Origin: Rhizobium sp.
GTDB lineage: Bacteria > Pseudomonadota > Gammaproteobacteria > Burkholderiales > Thiobacillaceae
DNA length: 64,000 bases
Direction: 5' to 3'
NCBI GenBank assembly: GCA_019459285.1
Contig: JAIBEL010000013.1
Coordinates: 39,579-103,578 of the forward strand
The notes below the pieces were generated by a model. The model saw nothing but the letters and a program-made list of their open reading frames with translations, did not search any database and had not been told where the DNA came from. The translations under genes were made by a program, and so were the position numbers. Numbering within the stretch: the first letter of the stretch is position 1; every line of letters begins with the position of its first letter. Of this stretch, positions 1-8,175 are shown one piece after another.

Positions 1-934
1 TCTCAATTCTACCTTGAGTGGAGTGGGTACCCCGACGATTGTGCCAGTCCAGGTCGAGGGCACCAAGGCAACTCTCTATCAGGCGAATCTCTCTGTACCC
101 GGGGGGCTGGTCCGGACCAGCGCCTTGGTCTGGTCTCCCATAGTCGCGCCACTAAAGAATCAGCTTTGTTACGACCAGAAAGACAAGTCTGAAGCATGCA
201 AAGCCACCCCCGCATACCCCTATAAGAGGGCTAAAATCAATCGAGCGCTCAAAGACGTATTAATGGATGACTGCTTGGCTGACGCAATCATCTATCAAGG
301 CAAAGCGCGCGATGCCATCATCGAGCAGTTACAGAAAGCTATCTTGACGGCCGCCGCCTCGCCACGCCCCAGCTCAGCTTTTTCTGATGTCGTTACGGCC
401 GCAGCCACAGCGTCGGCACCATTGGTTCTTATCACGGAGAGCCTTGGGAGCAAAATGGCGTTTGATGCAATCTACAAGTTGGTCACGAGTCAGGATAAGA
501 ACGAGAGCGCTGCTGGAATACGGACCTTCGACAGAACTACCGAAGTTTTCATGGGCGCAAATCAGATGCCCATCTTAGCGCTAGCGGACCAAGGCCTTGA
601 CGGCTCTCAGTCTACTCTTGCTAACAGTCCAAACTACCCAAAAGACGCGCTGGCCGAATTGATTGCCATGAAGAGACTGCGAGCTGCCACAGTAACCGCA
701 CCGCCACCTAGAGTCGTAGCATTTACAGACCCGAACGACGCACTCTCATACATTTTGGCGCCGGCAAAGCAGGTTGCAAACTATGATGTAGTAGACGTCC
801 TAGTATCTAACGACAATACTTATTTAGGTCTCTTAGAGAATCCTTATCCGGCTCACGTTGGTTACTTAGCCAATCCCGAGGTTATGCGACTAATAGCTTG
901 CGGGTCATCAGACAAAGGATGCGTGTCTAGGTAA
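1..934 (+). CDS. Partial protein of unknown function, 5' end outside window
   Basis: The frame is open from the first bases of the window and the first possible start inside it is a weak TTG at 14, so I treat the gene as truncated by the window edge. About 310 residues are visible. I do not recognise the family. A stretch near residue 140 (LITESLGSKM) looks like a nucleophile elbow of an alpha/beta hydrolase with a serine after Glu, and the protein ends in a Cys-containing tail (CGSSDKGCVSR). That resemblance is weak and no His or Asp partner can be assigned with confidence. It converges on the HNH gene, with 29 bp between the two stop codons. Confidence 0.55.
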   Translation, partial: LNSTLSGVGTPTIVPVQVEGTKATLYQANLSVPGGLVRTSALVWSPIVAPLKNQLCYDQKDKSEACKATPAYPYKRAKINRALKDVLMDDCLADAIIYQGKARDAIIEQLQKAILTAAASPRPSSAFSDVVTAAATASAPLVLITESLGSKMAFDAIYKLVTSQDKNESAAGIRTFDRTTEVFMGANQMPILALADQGLDGSQSTLANSPNYPKDALAELIAMKRLRAATVTAPPPRVVAFTDPNDALSYILAPAKQVANYDVVDVLVSNDNTYLGLLENPYPAHVGYLANPEVMRLIACGSSDKGCVSR

Positions 935-963
935 CAGCCCATGTTCGTTTTAAAGGGGAGCTG

Positions 964-2157
964 TTACCGCTTATCGAACCCGTGTTGTTCGCGGTGGGCT
1001 TTCAAATAGGGTTTGTGCTGTTCTGCAACGAGCCTCAGCTTCGATTCGAGACTTACCCCGAGTGACCGGACGTCGTCAGGCTCAAGCACCGAACTGAGCA
1101 GTATTGAGCCCTCATCCGAAAATGAAATCAGGCCAGCGTCGAACAACCGGTCGATTGACGCAGCAAGCAACAAACCGTTGTACTCATCCAAGCGCTCCGG
1201 GTTTGACGCTTCGGCCCATGGCTTTGCATGGGACGCAACCAACACGGTCTCAACGGAACATCCGGTGAGCGCGCATTTCCCCTCCCACAGACGAAGCATA
1301 CGTTTGCGGTAACCGCCCTGTCCGATACGTGCGTTGATAAGGGCTTGCTTGGTGGTTTCAGGAATGTCCTTGTTCTTTGGGTCTGAGTTGACATCGAGCG
1401 CAGCCTCCATCAGTCCCGGGGCTTCAACCTTGCCCTCAATCAAACCCAAGTTCTCAAGCGCCTCAACCAAGGCCGGGCGTAGAGTCCATTGCCAATGTCC
1501 TTTGGGGTCTGAGCGGCCAGCAGTCGCTAAGGCCTGTGTTTGATTTCCGAGCCCGTCGATACCGAAGTGTTCGGCGAAAAGCCGCCCCAGCCTGCCGTAC
1601 TGAGTATTTGCGCTCTTGTAGTTCTCGTACCCGCCAATTGAGGCAATGGCTTCCATGGACAAGGTATGTCCTTGGGCGGCGGCATGACCAAGCAACATTG
1701 CTTGTTGATTTGGAGTGATGCGTTCGGAAATTGACGCATAGGCTTCTATGTAGTCAGCGGCTGATAAGGCTGAAACCCTATCGAAAGCGTCCGGCGCGCC
1801 GGGCACTTCACCTGCCGGTGAAGTCACGCCTTCATTGATTGGCCGGATTGTTGCACCCGTCACCAAATGGAGGAGTTCAGGGGCAATCCAGTACCCCATG
1901 ATTCTTTTCCTTGCGTGCAGTGTGAGGCTGTTTCCGCTCTTGCCAAGGTTGCCGTCCTGAGTCTTCACCCTTACGCTCTTACCTTCAAAAACCACAGCCC
2001 GGATTACCTGTTCGAGGTCCTCCGTGTACTCGCCTTCTCCGTTCCGGTCCCTACCCAATGCAAACCCATAGCGCTTCGTGGTGAGGTCGCTTTTCTTATA
2101 GGGATAGCGATAGTCGCCATCCTGGTCGATGAGTGCGAAGCGGGTGTCTACAGTCAT
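964..2157 (-). CDS. HNH endonuclease domain protein (HNH_2 type)
   Basis: This 397-residue protein probably is a DNA nuclease. Its C-terminal third has the pattern of the HNH_2 family: a Cys pair (KCALTGC), then ASHAKPW with the first catalytic His, then the NGLLL segment with the central Asn, and an RLFDAGLISF stretch. The N-terminal 270 residues are not recognised and may be a DNA-reading or sensing domain. The ATG at 2157 is preceded by GAAGG on the minus strand. Such HNH proteins occur as solitary restriction-like genes in defence islands. No methyltransferase partner lies next to it. The neighbours are an unknown partial gene and a broken DUF2971 gene, so its target and trigger cannot be read from context. 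Confidence 0.8.
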   Translation of the reverse strand: MTVDTRFALIDQDGDYRYPYKKSDLTTKRYGFALGRDRNGEGEYTEDLEQVIRAVVFEGKSVRVKTQDGNLGKSGNSLTLHARKRIMGYWIAPELLHLVTGATIRPINEGVTSPAGEVPGAPDAFDRVSALSAADYIEAYASISERITPNQQAMLLGHAAAQGHTLSMEAIASIGGYENYKSANTQYGRLGRLFAEHFGIDGLGNQTQALATAGRSDPKGHWQWTLRPALVEALENLGLIEGKVEAPGLMEAALDVNSDPKNKDIPETTKQALINARIGQGGYRKRMLRLWEGKCALTGCSVETVLVASHAKPWAEASNPERLDEYNGLLLAASIDRLFDAGLISFSDEGSILLSSVLEPDDVRSLGVSLESKLRLVAEQHKPYLKAHREQHGFDKR

Positions 2158-2287
2158 GGGCCTTCGTTTGTTCCTAACTTAATGAGTGCGAACCATAACG
2201 GATGGTTAAAATTGTCGCCACCAAGGGATTATGAATTGCACGCAACGCGCAACACCACTAGCCAATTCCAGAGTAGAAATTACCTAC

Positions 2288-3259
2288 ATGAGCATTACAA
2301 CCGACGATAACCAGAACCGCATCGAAGCGATTTTCTTTCCGTACGCCACCGAGAGAATTGCGAAAGTTAGGGAATCGAAAACTCGCTTTGTTCACTACAC
2401 ATCCGCAGAAGTGGCCATGCAGATTATTAGTGGCCAAGAAGTGTGGATGCGAAACGCGACAACCATGAATGACTATATGGAGGTCACTCATGGTTCTGAG
2501 TGTCTCCGGAAAGCATACGCTGGAGCTAATGGGCAAAAACTTAAGCAGACAATTGATGCGTTATTTCCAGGGCTTTCAGGCGAGCTTGAGAGCCGGTTCA
2601 ATGCATGGCTGCCAGGCCTTCGTTATGACACCTATTTGACGTGTATTTCAGAACATTGTGATAGCGAGGATAAGCACGGCCGCCTATCAATGTGGCGAGC
2701 CTATGGCGGTTCCACTGGCGTGGCCTTGGTTCTGAACAGTGCGGCATTCGTTACCGAGTCAAATGCCTTGAAGGCTTACACAAGTCCAGTTTCATACTTG
2801 GATTCAGATACTTTTACTGAAGAATTTCGGCGTCTCACGGACACCCTGAATGGCGAAATAAACTTTGTGAAATAGCTTGGAAAGGAGCATGTACTAAACC
2901 TTCTGTTCAATGCCTTTAGGTTTGCCGTGTTATGCACAAAGCATCCTGGGTTTAAGGAGGAGCGCGAATGGCGGGTTATTTACTCCCCAGGAATGGAGAT
3001 GTCAGAACATATCCAGGAATTTGCTCACGCGGTACGGGGTGTACCCCAGAAAATCCAAAAGATTCCTCTTCGCAATATTCCAGAGGAAGATTTTTTCGGG
3101 GCCGAAATCCCGGAATTACTTGAGCGAATAATTATCGGACCGACGGTATATCCCAATGCGATGTACCAGGCATTTAGCAAGTTGCTCCGAGACGCTGGGG
3201 TTCCAGACCCGGACAATCGAATATTCATTTCTGACATACCGTTGAGAGAGGCGAGATAG
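2288..3259 (+). pseudogene. DUF2971 family protein interrupted by an in-frame amber codon
   Basis: The two halves of one DUF2971 protein lie in the same frame, separated only by a TAG at 2873-2875. The first half has the family signature (ISEHCDS..HGRLSMWRAYG). The second resumes at once with LGKEHVLNLLFNAFRF and contains the conserved EEREWRVIYSPG segment. There is no frameshift, only one stop codon in about 323 sense codons. I start it at the ATG at 2288; an ATG at 2231 in frame would add 19 residues. DUF2971 proteins are common in defence islands, but their activity is not established to my knowledge. This is most likely a nonsense pseudogene. Suppression or readthrough is the alternative. 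Confidence 0.78.
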
Positions 3260-3416
3260 CAAACCGGCCGCGCAGGCCGGGGGGCGTTCGTCATGTATGG
3301 TGTGCGGTCAGGGAATGGAAAAATACGTTCGATAAGCTTGGCGCGAATCGGCAGGTGAGTTTCCTTCTCGAAAAGGCTGTTCAACGAAGTAATTTTAGAA
3401 ATTAGAGTTGTGAGTA

Positions 3417-4142
3417 TCAATCCAGCAGACGCTTAAGGTTTTCGCGCAGCATTGAACTCACTTCAACTTTCGACTTTCCCATCAGCAGTTCAAGGTGGCT
3501 AGAAATATCGCAAGCCTCCCATGGCATCAGTGGTGCCCCATGACGCTGGGCAAATGGGCCATCTGTCTCAGGAAGCACTCGGTCCAATGGCATTTCGCCA
3601 AGATGAGCGCGCCCCTTTTCACTTGCAAGCATTGCTGGCCCAACGCTGAACCAGCACCCCAAGTCGATGGCACGCTGAAGCTCTCGACGGCTACCCGAAA
3701 ACCAGTGTAAGACGGGTATACCCGCGTTCGGGTGAGCCTCCAGAATGTTGAGCAAGCGCGATTCAGCACCTCGCGAATGGATACTCATGATACGTCCGCC
3801 TTGGTTTTGGCACTCCGCGATGACGCTCGTAAAAATGCGTTCCTGGAGCGGCAGCGAGTTCTTGAATCGACTGGAGCCATCCAAGCCAATTTCGCCAATG
3901 AACCTTGTTGAAGAGACCAACTGAACAAGTAGTGCTTCCTCATTTTGCTTTGCTTCCGCAACTTCTGGATGGAGCCCTAGACCTACGTGAACTGTTTCTT
4001 TGCCTGCGAACACTCGAGAGGTTGCCAAGAACGCACGCGGACTGGTTGTTACTGCAAGCGTAAACTCGTTCCGTCGTGCGACCTCTGTTAGCAGGTTGAG
4101 GGCGTTGGGGTATAGGTCAAGGTGACAATGAAAATCAATCAC
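3417..4142 (-). CDS. qatD: QatD, TatD-family metal-dependent hydrolase of the Qat defence system
   Basis: A 241-residue TatD-like nuclease. The metal-binding residues of the family are all visible: HCH near the N-terminus (residues 5-7), the Glu of GEIGLDG, His in SIHSRGA, His in VLHWFSG and Asp in PETDGPF. I chose the GTG at 4142 because it overlaps the stop codon of qatC and places the HxH motif five residues in. Longer frames upstream run through qatC. It is the last gene of qatABCD. In Gao et al.'s work the Qat system (ATPase, QatB, QueC-like, TatD-like) protected against phage; the chemistry is not settled. Here qatD likely acts on DNA or a modified substrate produced with QatC. Confidence 0.88.
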   Translation of the reverse strand: MIDFHCHLDLYPNALNLLTEVARRNEFTLAVTTSPRAFLATSRVFAGKETVHVGLGLHPEVAEAKQNEEALLVQLVSSTRFIGEIGLDGSSRFKNSLPLQERIFTSVIAECQNQGGRIMSIHSRGAESRLLNILEAHPNAGIPVLHWFSGSRRELQRAIDLGCWFSVGPAMLASEKGRAHLGEMPLDRVLPETDGPFAQRHGAPLMPWEACDISSHLELLMGKSKVEVSSMLRENLKRLLD

Positions 4143-5413
4143 AGCACTTTTTCCTGCCGCAGTAGGGCCCCCAATTCGGTCAAGCCGCGTGCGACTACAC
4201 CTTCGTACTGAGCGCGGTCGGCAGGGGAAGCAAACGAGAGTTGCCCTGACGTCAGCCGTCGCACGCCCAACAGCTCGTTTCGAAGTACAGCCGCGGCTAC
4301 AGCGCCAATGTCGTTCGCGCCCTTCTTTCTCCCCGCGGCCGCAAGTTTGGCGAAGTGATACTTCTCCGTGGTATCCGGTAAGCCCGCTTTCAAAAACGAC
4401 GCACGTCTGACCAGACACGGAACGCATCGACCGCAGTGGGTGTAGTTGTAGTAGCCAAAACGACCGCAACTGGTCGACTCACCAATAAGTCCAGTAAGCA
4501 TTGTCTGGTCAAGGCACTCAGCCATGAGTTCACCCTTCGTCTTGAAAGCATAAAGGCGGACCAACTCTGCTTGCAGGCCAAGCGCAGTCCAGACCCTCTG
4601 TAGGCGCTCAAGAAATACGGGATGGGTTGTCTTGGTGCTCAAACTGCCAGCTCGGCCGGCATTAAGCGGAATATTCAGGCTAATGAAACCATTTTCGGGG
4701 ACGAAAACCGTTACTGGTTGGTGTTTAACCGCAAGTGCAGAAGCGCCTAAGGCCGCAAAAGCGAAGAAGACGATGGACCGGCCTCTGGTGGACCGCTCTG
4801 TTGAATGAACAACTCGGATGTTGTGGTTCCACTGCAAGTGTCTATCCGCTGCCCCAAGTTTTTTGGCATACCTCACTTGAGTATCGGAATCGCCCTTTGC
4901 CATTTGAGAGACAAACAGCGGTCGCCGGCCTTGGTGAGTCAGGTCGATAGCGCCTACTAGGCTGTCGACTCCACCAGATAGCAAGGACACACAATCCGCA
5001 TCGAAGGATTTTGGCGCCGTCGATGTAGGGGCTGGCGTTCCGCCGGCCTCGAAACTGAGGTGCCAGAAATCACCTGTTAGGAACCGCAACATCTCCTGCA
5101 GCGCGGGCACAAGCTGAGTGAATGGTTCAGGTTCAACCAGCGCAACACTCAGTTCAATGACTCGCGTCCATCCGTCAGCGCTAGATGCGCGCGGAACCGC
5201 CAGGTCGGCCGCCGACACAGCGAGCGCAAATGTGGTGAAGTCCCATGTACGGACGTCTGGACAAATGCCTGCTATCTCGACGTCTCGGAGAACGCCCGTA
5301 CCGACCGTGCTTACATCTTTCCGGCCGGAGCTCTTGAACATAGCGAAGTATTCGACACCCTCTGACAAATGCTTCGGAATCAAGTCCGGAGAGGTGCAAA
5401 CAACCTTGCTCAT
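4139..5413 (-). CDS. qatC: QatC, QueC-like PP-loop protein of the Qat defence system
   Basis: A 424-residue protein related to the preQ0 synthase QueC. The PP-loop motif SGGVDSL lies near residue 144, and a Cys-rich C-terminal zinc-type cluster (CGRFGYY..HCGRCVPC) lies near residues 315-335. QueC forms 7-cyano-7-deazaguanine from a carboxylated precursor with ATP. Dedicated paralogues occur in defence loci, which suggests chemistry on a base or on a protein rather than tRNA queuosine synthesis. It is longer than housekeeping QueC (about 230 residues), with an extra N-terminal region of about 140 residues. The gene overlaps qatB by 4 bp and qatD by 4 bp, as expected for translational coupling. 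Confidence 0.88.
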   Translation of the reverse strand: MSKVVCTSPDLIPKHLSEGVEYFAMFKSSGRKDVSTVGTGVLRDVEIAGICPDVRTWDFTTFALAVSAADLAVPRASSADGWTRVIELSVALVEPEPFTQLVPALQEMLRFLTGDFWHLSFEAGGTPAPTSTAPKSFDADCVSLLSGGVDSLVGAIDLTHQGRRPLFVSQMAKGDSDTQVRYAKKLGAADRHLQWNHNIRVVHSTERSTRGRSIVFFAFAALGASALAVKHQPVTVFVPENGFISLNIPLNAGRAGSLSTKTTHPVFLERLQRVWTALGLQAELVRLYAFKTKGELMAECLDQTMLTGLIGESTSCGRFGYYNYTHCGRCVPCLVRRASFLKAGLPDTTEKYHFAKLAAAGRKKGANDIGAVAAAVLRNELLGVRRLTSGQLSFASPADRAQYEGVVARGLTELGALLRQEKVL

Positions 5414-6258
5414 AGCACTCCCTCATATACTTCAAACGTCAAGCGAACGGCATCCTGAACCAACGTATCAAGCTGTTGCTTAGTTGGGTTGGGCATCTTT
5501 TCCCGAAGCGCGCCAAGTTGCACACCAACTTCATTCTTCACAAAGTCGCGCATTTCAAGTTCTCGCTTAACCCCGAGTTCAGGGTCAAGCCTTGAACTTT
5601 CAAAGAACTGTCCCATGTCGAACTCAAGTCGATTGCAAACCTCGTGGCCCAAAAAGAGTTGCAGCAGAGTCCACGTATCCGCATCACCCATGTGAAGCAA
5701 CTCAACGTCTGGTTGAAGCAGGATGAGCTCTGAGATGGCAAGCGCCATCGAGTCCCGGAGAGACTCCTCGTCAGCGCTACCGCCTGACGGCGCCAGCGCC
5801 TGGACGATTGCATCGGCAACGTCGGCTGACGACGGGTTCCTCGCCAGAAGGTTTTGCACCCAACTTACTACTCTGGTGTCGGCACCCTCCCGAGCGGCCT
5901 GAAGGAATGAGAACAGACCGGCGCCGGCGCTCGTTGCAGCGCGCATTCTGGACGCCGCTGCTGCCGCTCCCCCAATTCCCGTCAGAGAGTAGTGGCCGAG
6001 GCTGCGTGCAAGTTTGGCTTTGTCTCCGGAGCGGATAAAGGCACCTAGGTCTCTCCTCGCCGCTGCAAAACGCCGAGGCGGAGCGACAGCTGGTTTCACT
6101 TCATCCGGTTTGGCCGGCTCCTTGTCCGTAGGTTCTGCCGCGTCGGGGGGCGACGCATCAGGAGACCCGCCTTCAGCGGCGGGAACCAGTTCTTCCAGCC
6201 ATGGTGGGTCAAGGCTAACTCCGGCTCCCGGGCCAGCGCTAGAAGTAGAAGTTCCCAT
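5410..6258 (-). CDS. qatB: QatB, partner protein of the Qat defence system
   Basis: A 282-residue protein with no enzymatic motif that I can identify. Residues 1-60 are rich in Pro, Ala, Ser and acidic residues and look disordered. The rest is mostly helical, with several Leu-rich segments. It sits between the KAP ATPase gene and the QueC-like gene, overlapping the former by a single base and the latter by 4 bp. Assignment as QatB rests on position and size, since all three other Qat components are unmistakable. It may bridge the ATPase and the QatC/QatD enzymes, but that is inference only. Confidence 0.78.
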   Translation of the reverse strand: MGTSTSSAGPGAGVSLDPPWLEELVPAAEGGSPDASPPDAAEPTDKEPAKPDEVKPAVAPPRRFAAARRDLGAFIRSGDKAKLARSLGHYSLTGIGGAAAAASRMRAATSAGAGLFSFLQAAREGADTRVVSWVQNLLARNPSSADVADAIVQALAPSGGSADEESLRDSMALAISELILLQPDVELLHMGDADTWTLLQLFLGHEVCNRLEFDMGQFFESSRLDPELGVKRELEMRDFVKNEVGVQLGALREKMPNPTKQQLDTLVQDAVRLTFEVYEGVL

Positions 6259-8126
6259 CAGTGCGTTCCCTTTTTCTTGTTCAGAAGGTTCTTGAGCGGC
6301 AAAGGCGTATGTTTGTCACCAGTCCAATTAGCGACAAGGGCTTCGGCCCATATAGGCGTTACGAGTAGTGGCCCGATGGCCGAGGGGCGTTGTTCCGCGG
6401 GGATTTCAGCCAGTGCTGTTGCCAGTTGCGGACCAAGATTCGAGAATGCTTCAGTAACGTTGAAACAACGGGTTAAGGCACCTGGTGACCACTGTTCGGT
6501 ACGGGCCTTTCGTATGAGTCGCACGAGCACTCGCTCCGCCTCTATTTCGCCTATCGCTTTTATCTGCGCGACAAGCCCCCCAAGGACCTGCGTGGTCTTC
6601 AGGGACGCTTCGAACACTTTCCGTGCTTCAGGCGACAGCTCGTCATACGAAGCCAGTGCTAAGGCGCGGTCGCGACTTAGGTATAGGAACGGCTTCAACG
6701 AAACGTCGGCCAGCTGGGGTGACAACTTCACCCACTGCTCGTAAAACACGGCTCCCCAACTCGCGTTTGGCGGTACATACGCTTCCCCCTTCGCAGCGCA
6801 TTTTTCTAACTCACCGAGAAACTCTGGTTTTCCTTCGTCACTGGAAGAAATAGCCTGAGCAAGGAAATCGAACGCCGCAGGGGATGCGCATCGTTCAAAA
6901 AGTTGCAGCTTCACGAGTTCTTCAAGACCGACCGCCATGCCCTGAGCTTTCGCGATTGACTGTCGAATCATCAAATTGTTTAAGAAACGCTTAATGAGGC
7001 GGGGGTTTCCAGAAATCTGTTCTGCGGTGACCAGTATTGGCGCGAGTTGCTCGGCCACGTCAATCTCGCTGGCGACTTTTGATGCGTCTGCGCCGAACGC
7101 AGCGGTCAACACTTCGCGCGTAATTCCGCCAGACCACGATTTCGTTAGGGCATCGAGAATCTTGGGCTGCGCCTCAGCGAAGGTCTGGCTCGGCAGCATG
7201 CCGCGGCGGGTGGCCAGGTCAGCGAGCAACAACATCACGTAAGCCTTAACTTCGTTCACGCCGAGGCGCGGCACTCGAAGCGGAACCTGAATGAGCTTAT
7301 CGAAGTAACTTGTGACGAGGTCATCGTTGATGTCGACCTCGCCAAAATGAGCGCGAACGGCGCCTCGAATCATCTGTTCGTCTGCGGCGATGATGAACGC
7401 CGTCTGCGGCACATGCAGAAGCAGACGCATTGCTTCAAGGGTTGAAATCGCCGTATTCGGAAGACAACGGTCTAGGTCATCGACCAGAACAACCAGCGTC
7501 ACATTGAGGTCCGTAAGAAGTTCTTCGAAGGCCGCTCGCAGCCCTTCAATTTCTTTAGGAAGCGATTCATTTGGTTTGTCGCTGATTAGGCCGACTAATT
7601 CAGGCTGCAACTCTGAATAGGCCTCTTTGACTTCTCTGAGCTTGTCTTCATTTGCTACGTCAGTGGCCCCTTTCAGTAGCCCGCCGACTGCCCCCACCAA
7701 GTTCCCAATTGGACCGAAGGGGGTACCGAGCGCCATGCCTGCAATCGCCGGAACAGCAACACGACCAAGTTTCAGCCAACGGATGCGCTTTCGAAACGCT
7801 AGAGCCTTATCTAGGAATGATTGCCGTTCAGTAGCTATCGCAATAAGCTTGTCGGATACGGCCTGAAGTAAGGCTTGCCTTGCGTCGTCGAAACCTTGAT
7901 ATAGCCAGGCATTGAACTCGAGAAACACATACTTCTTGTCTGCGTTCTTGTCAGCCTGCAGCGTCGCGCCGACCATCTTCACGAGAGATGACTTCCCTAC
8001 ACCCCAACCGCCGGAGATTCCAATGGTTAGCGGTTGACCGTCTGAGTCGCGTATTAGCTGAGCAGCTGCCTCAGCGACCAGTTTGAAATTGAGCAGGTCA
8101 ACTTTAGCTTCGATGTCATGCCACAC
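6258..8126 (-). CDS. qatA: QatA, KAP-family P-loop NTPase of the Qat defence system
   Basis: A 622-residue KAP NTPase. The Walker A motif is GGWGVGKSS near residues 40-48 and the Walker B region is VVLVDDLDRCLP near residue 213. Between them is a hydrophobic insertion (about residues 120-150, rich in Gly, Ala, Pro and Val), typical of KAP proteins, which often touch the membrane. KAP ATPases are thought to act as sensors or switches at the membrane. It is the first gene of qatABCD. The ATG at 8126 lies 49 bp downstream of the hsdR stop on the same strand, so qat may be transcribed with the restriction operon. No separate strong promoter was obvious in that gap. Confidence 0.9.
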   Translation of the reverse strand: MWHDIEAKVDLLNFKLVAEAAAQLIRDSDGQPLTIGISGGWGVGKSSLVKMVGATLQADKNADKKYVFLEFNAWLYQGFDDARQALLQAVSDKLIAIATERQSFLDKALAFRKRIRWLKLGRVAVPAIAGMALGTPFGPIGNLVGAVGGLLKGATDVANEDKLREVKEAYSELQPELVGLISDKPNESLPKEIEGLRAAFEELLTDLNVTLVVLVDDLDRCLPNTAISTLEAMRLLLHVPQTAFIIAADEQMIRGAVRAHFGEVDINDDLVTSYFDKLIQVPLRVPRLGVNEVKAYVMLLLADLATRRGMLPSQTFAEAQPKILDALTKSWSGGITREVLTAAFGADASKVASEIDVAEQLAPILVTAEQISGNPRLIKRFLNNLMIRQSIAKAQGMAVGLEELVKLQLFERCASPAAFDFLAQAISSSDEGKPEFLGELEKCAAKGEAYVPPNASWGAVFYEQWVKLSPQLADVSLKPFLYLSRDRALALASYDELSPEARKVFEASLKTTQVLGGLVAQIKAIGEIEAERVLVRLIRKARTEQWSPGALTRCFNVTEAFSNLGPQLATALAEIPAEQRPSAIGPLLVTPIWAEALVANWTGDKHTPLPLKNLLNKKKGTH

Positions 8127-8175
8127 AAGCGGTCCTTTATTGGTAGTGATTTACTTTGGCTGCGAAGAAGCAACC

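Noticed and set aside
2875..2927. Frameshift in the DUF2971 gene
   Set aside because: The two halves are in the same frame, so the lesion is a single stop codon.
3264..3280. CCGGCC/GGCCGG hairpin as an intrinsic terminator between the DUF2971 gene and qatD
   Set aside because: No T run follows on either strand; at most it is a weak structure.
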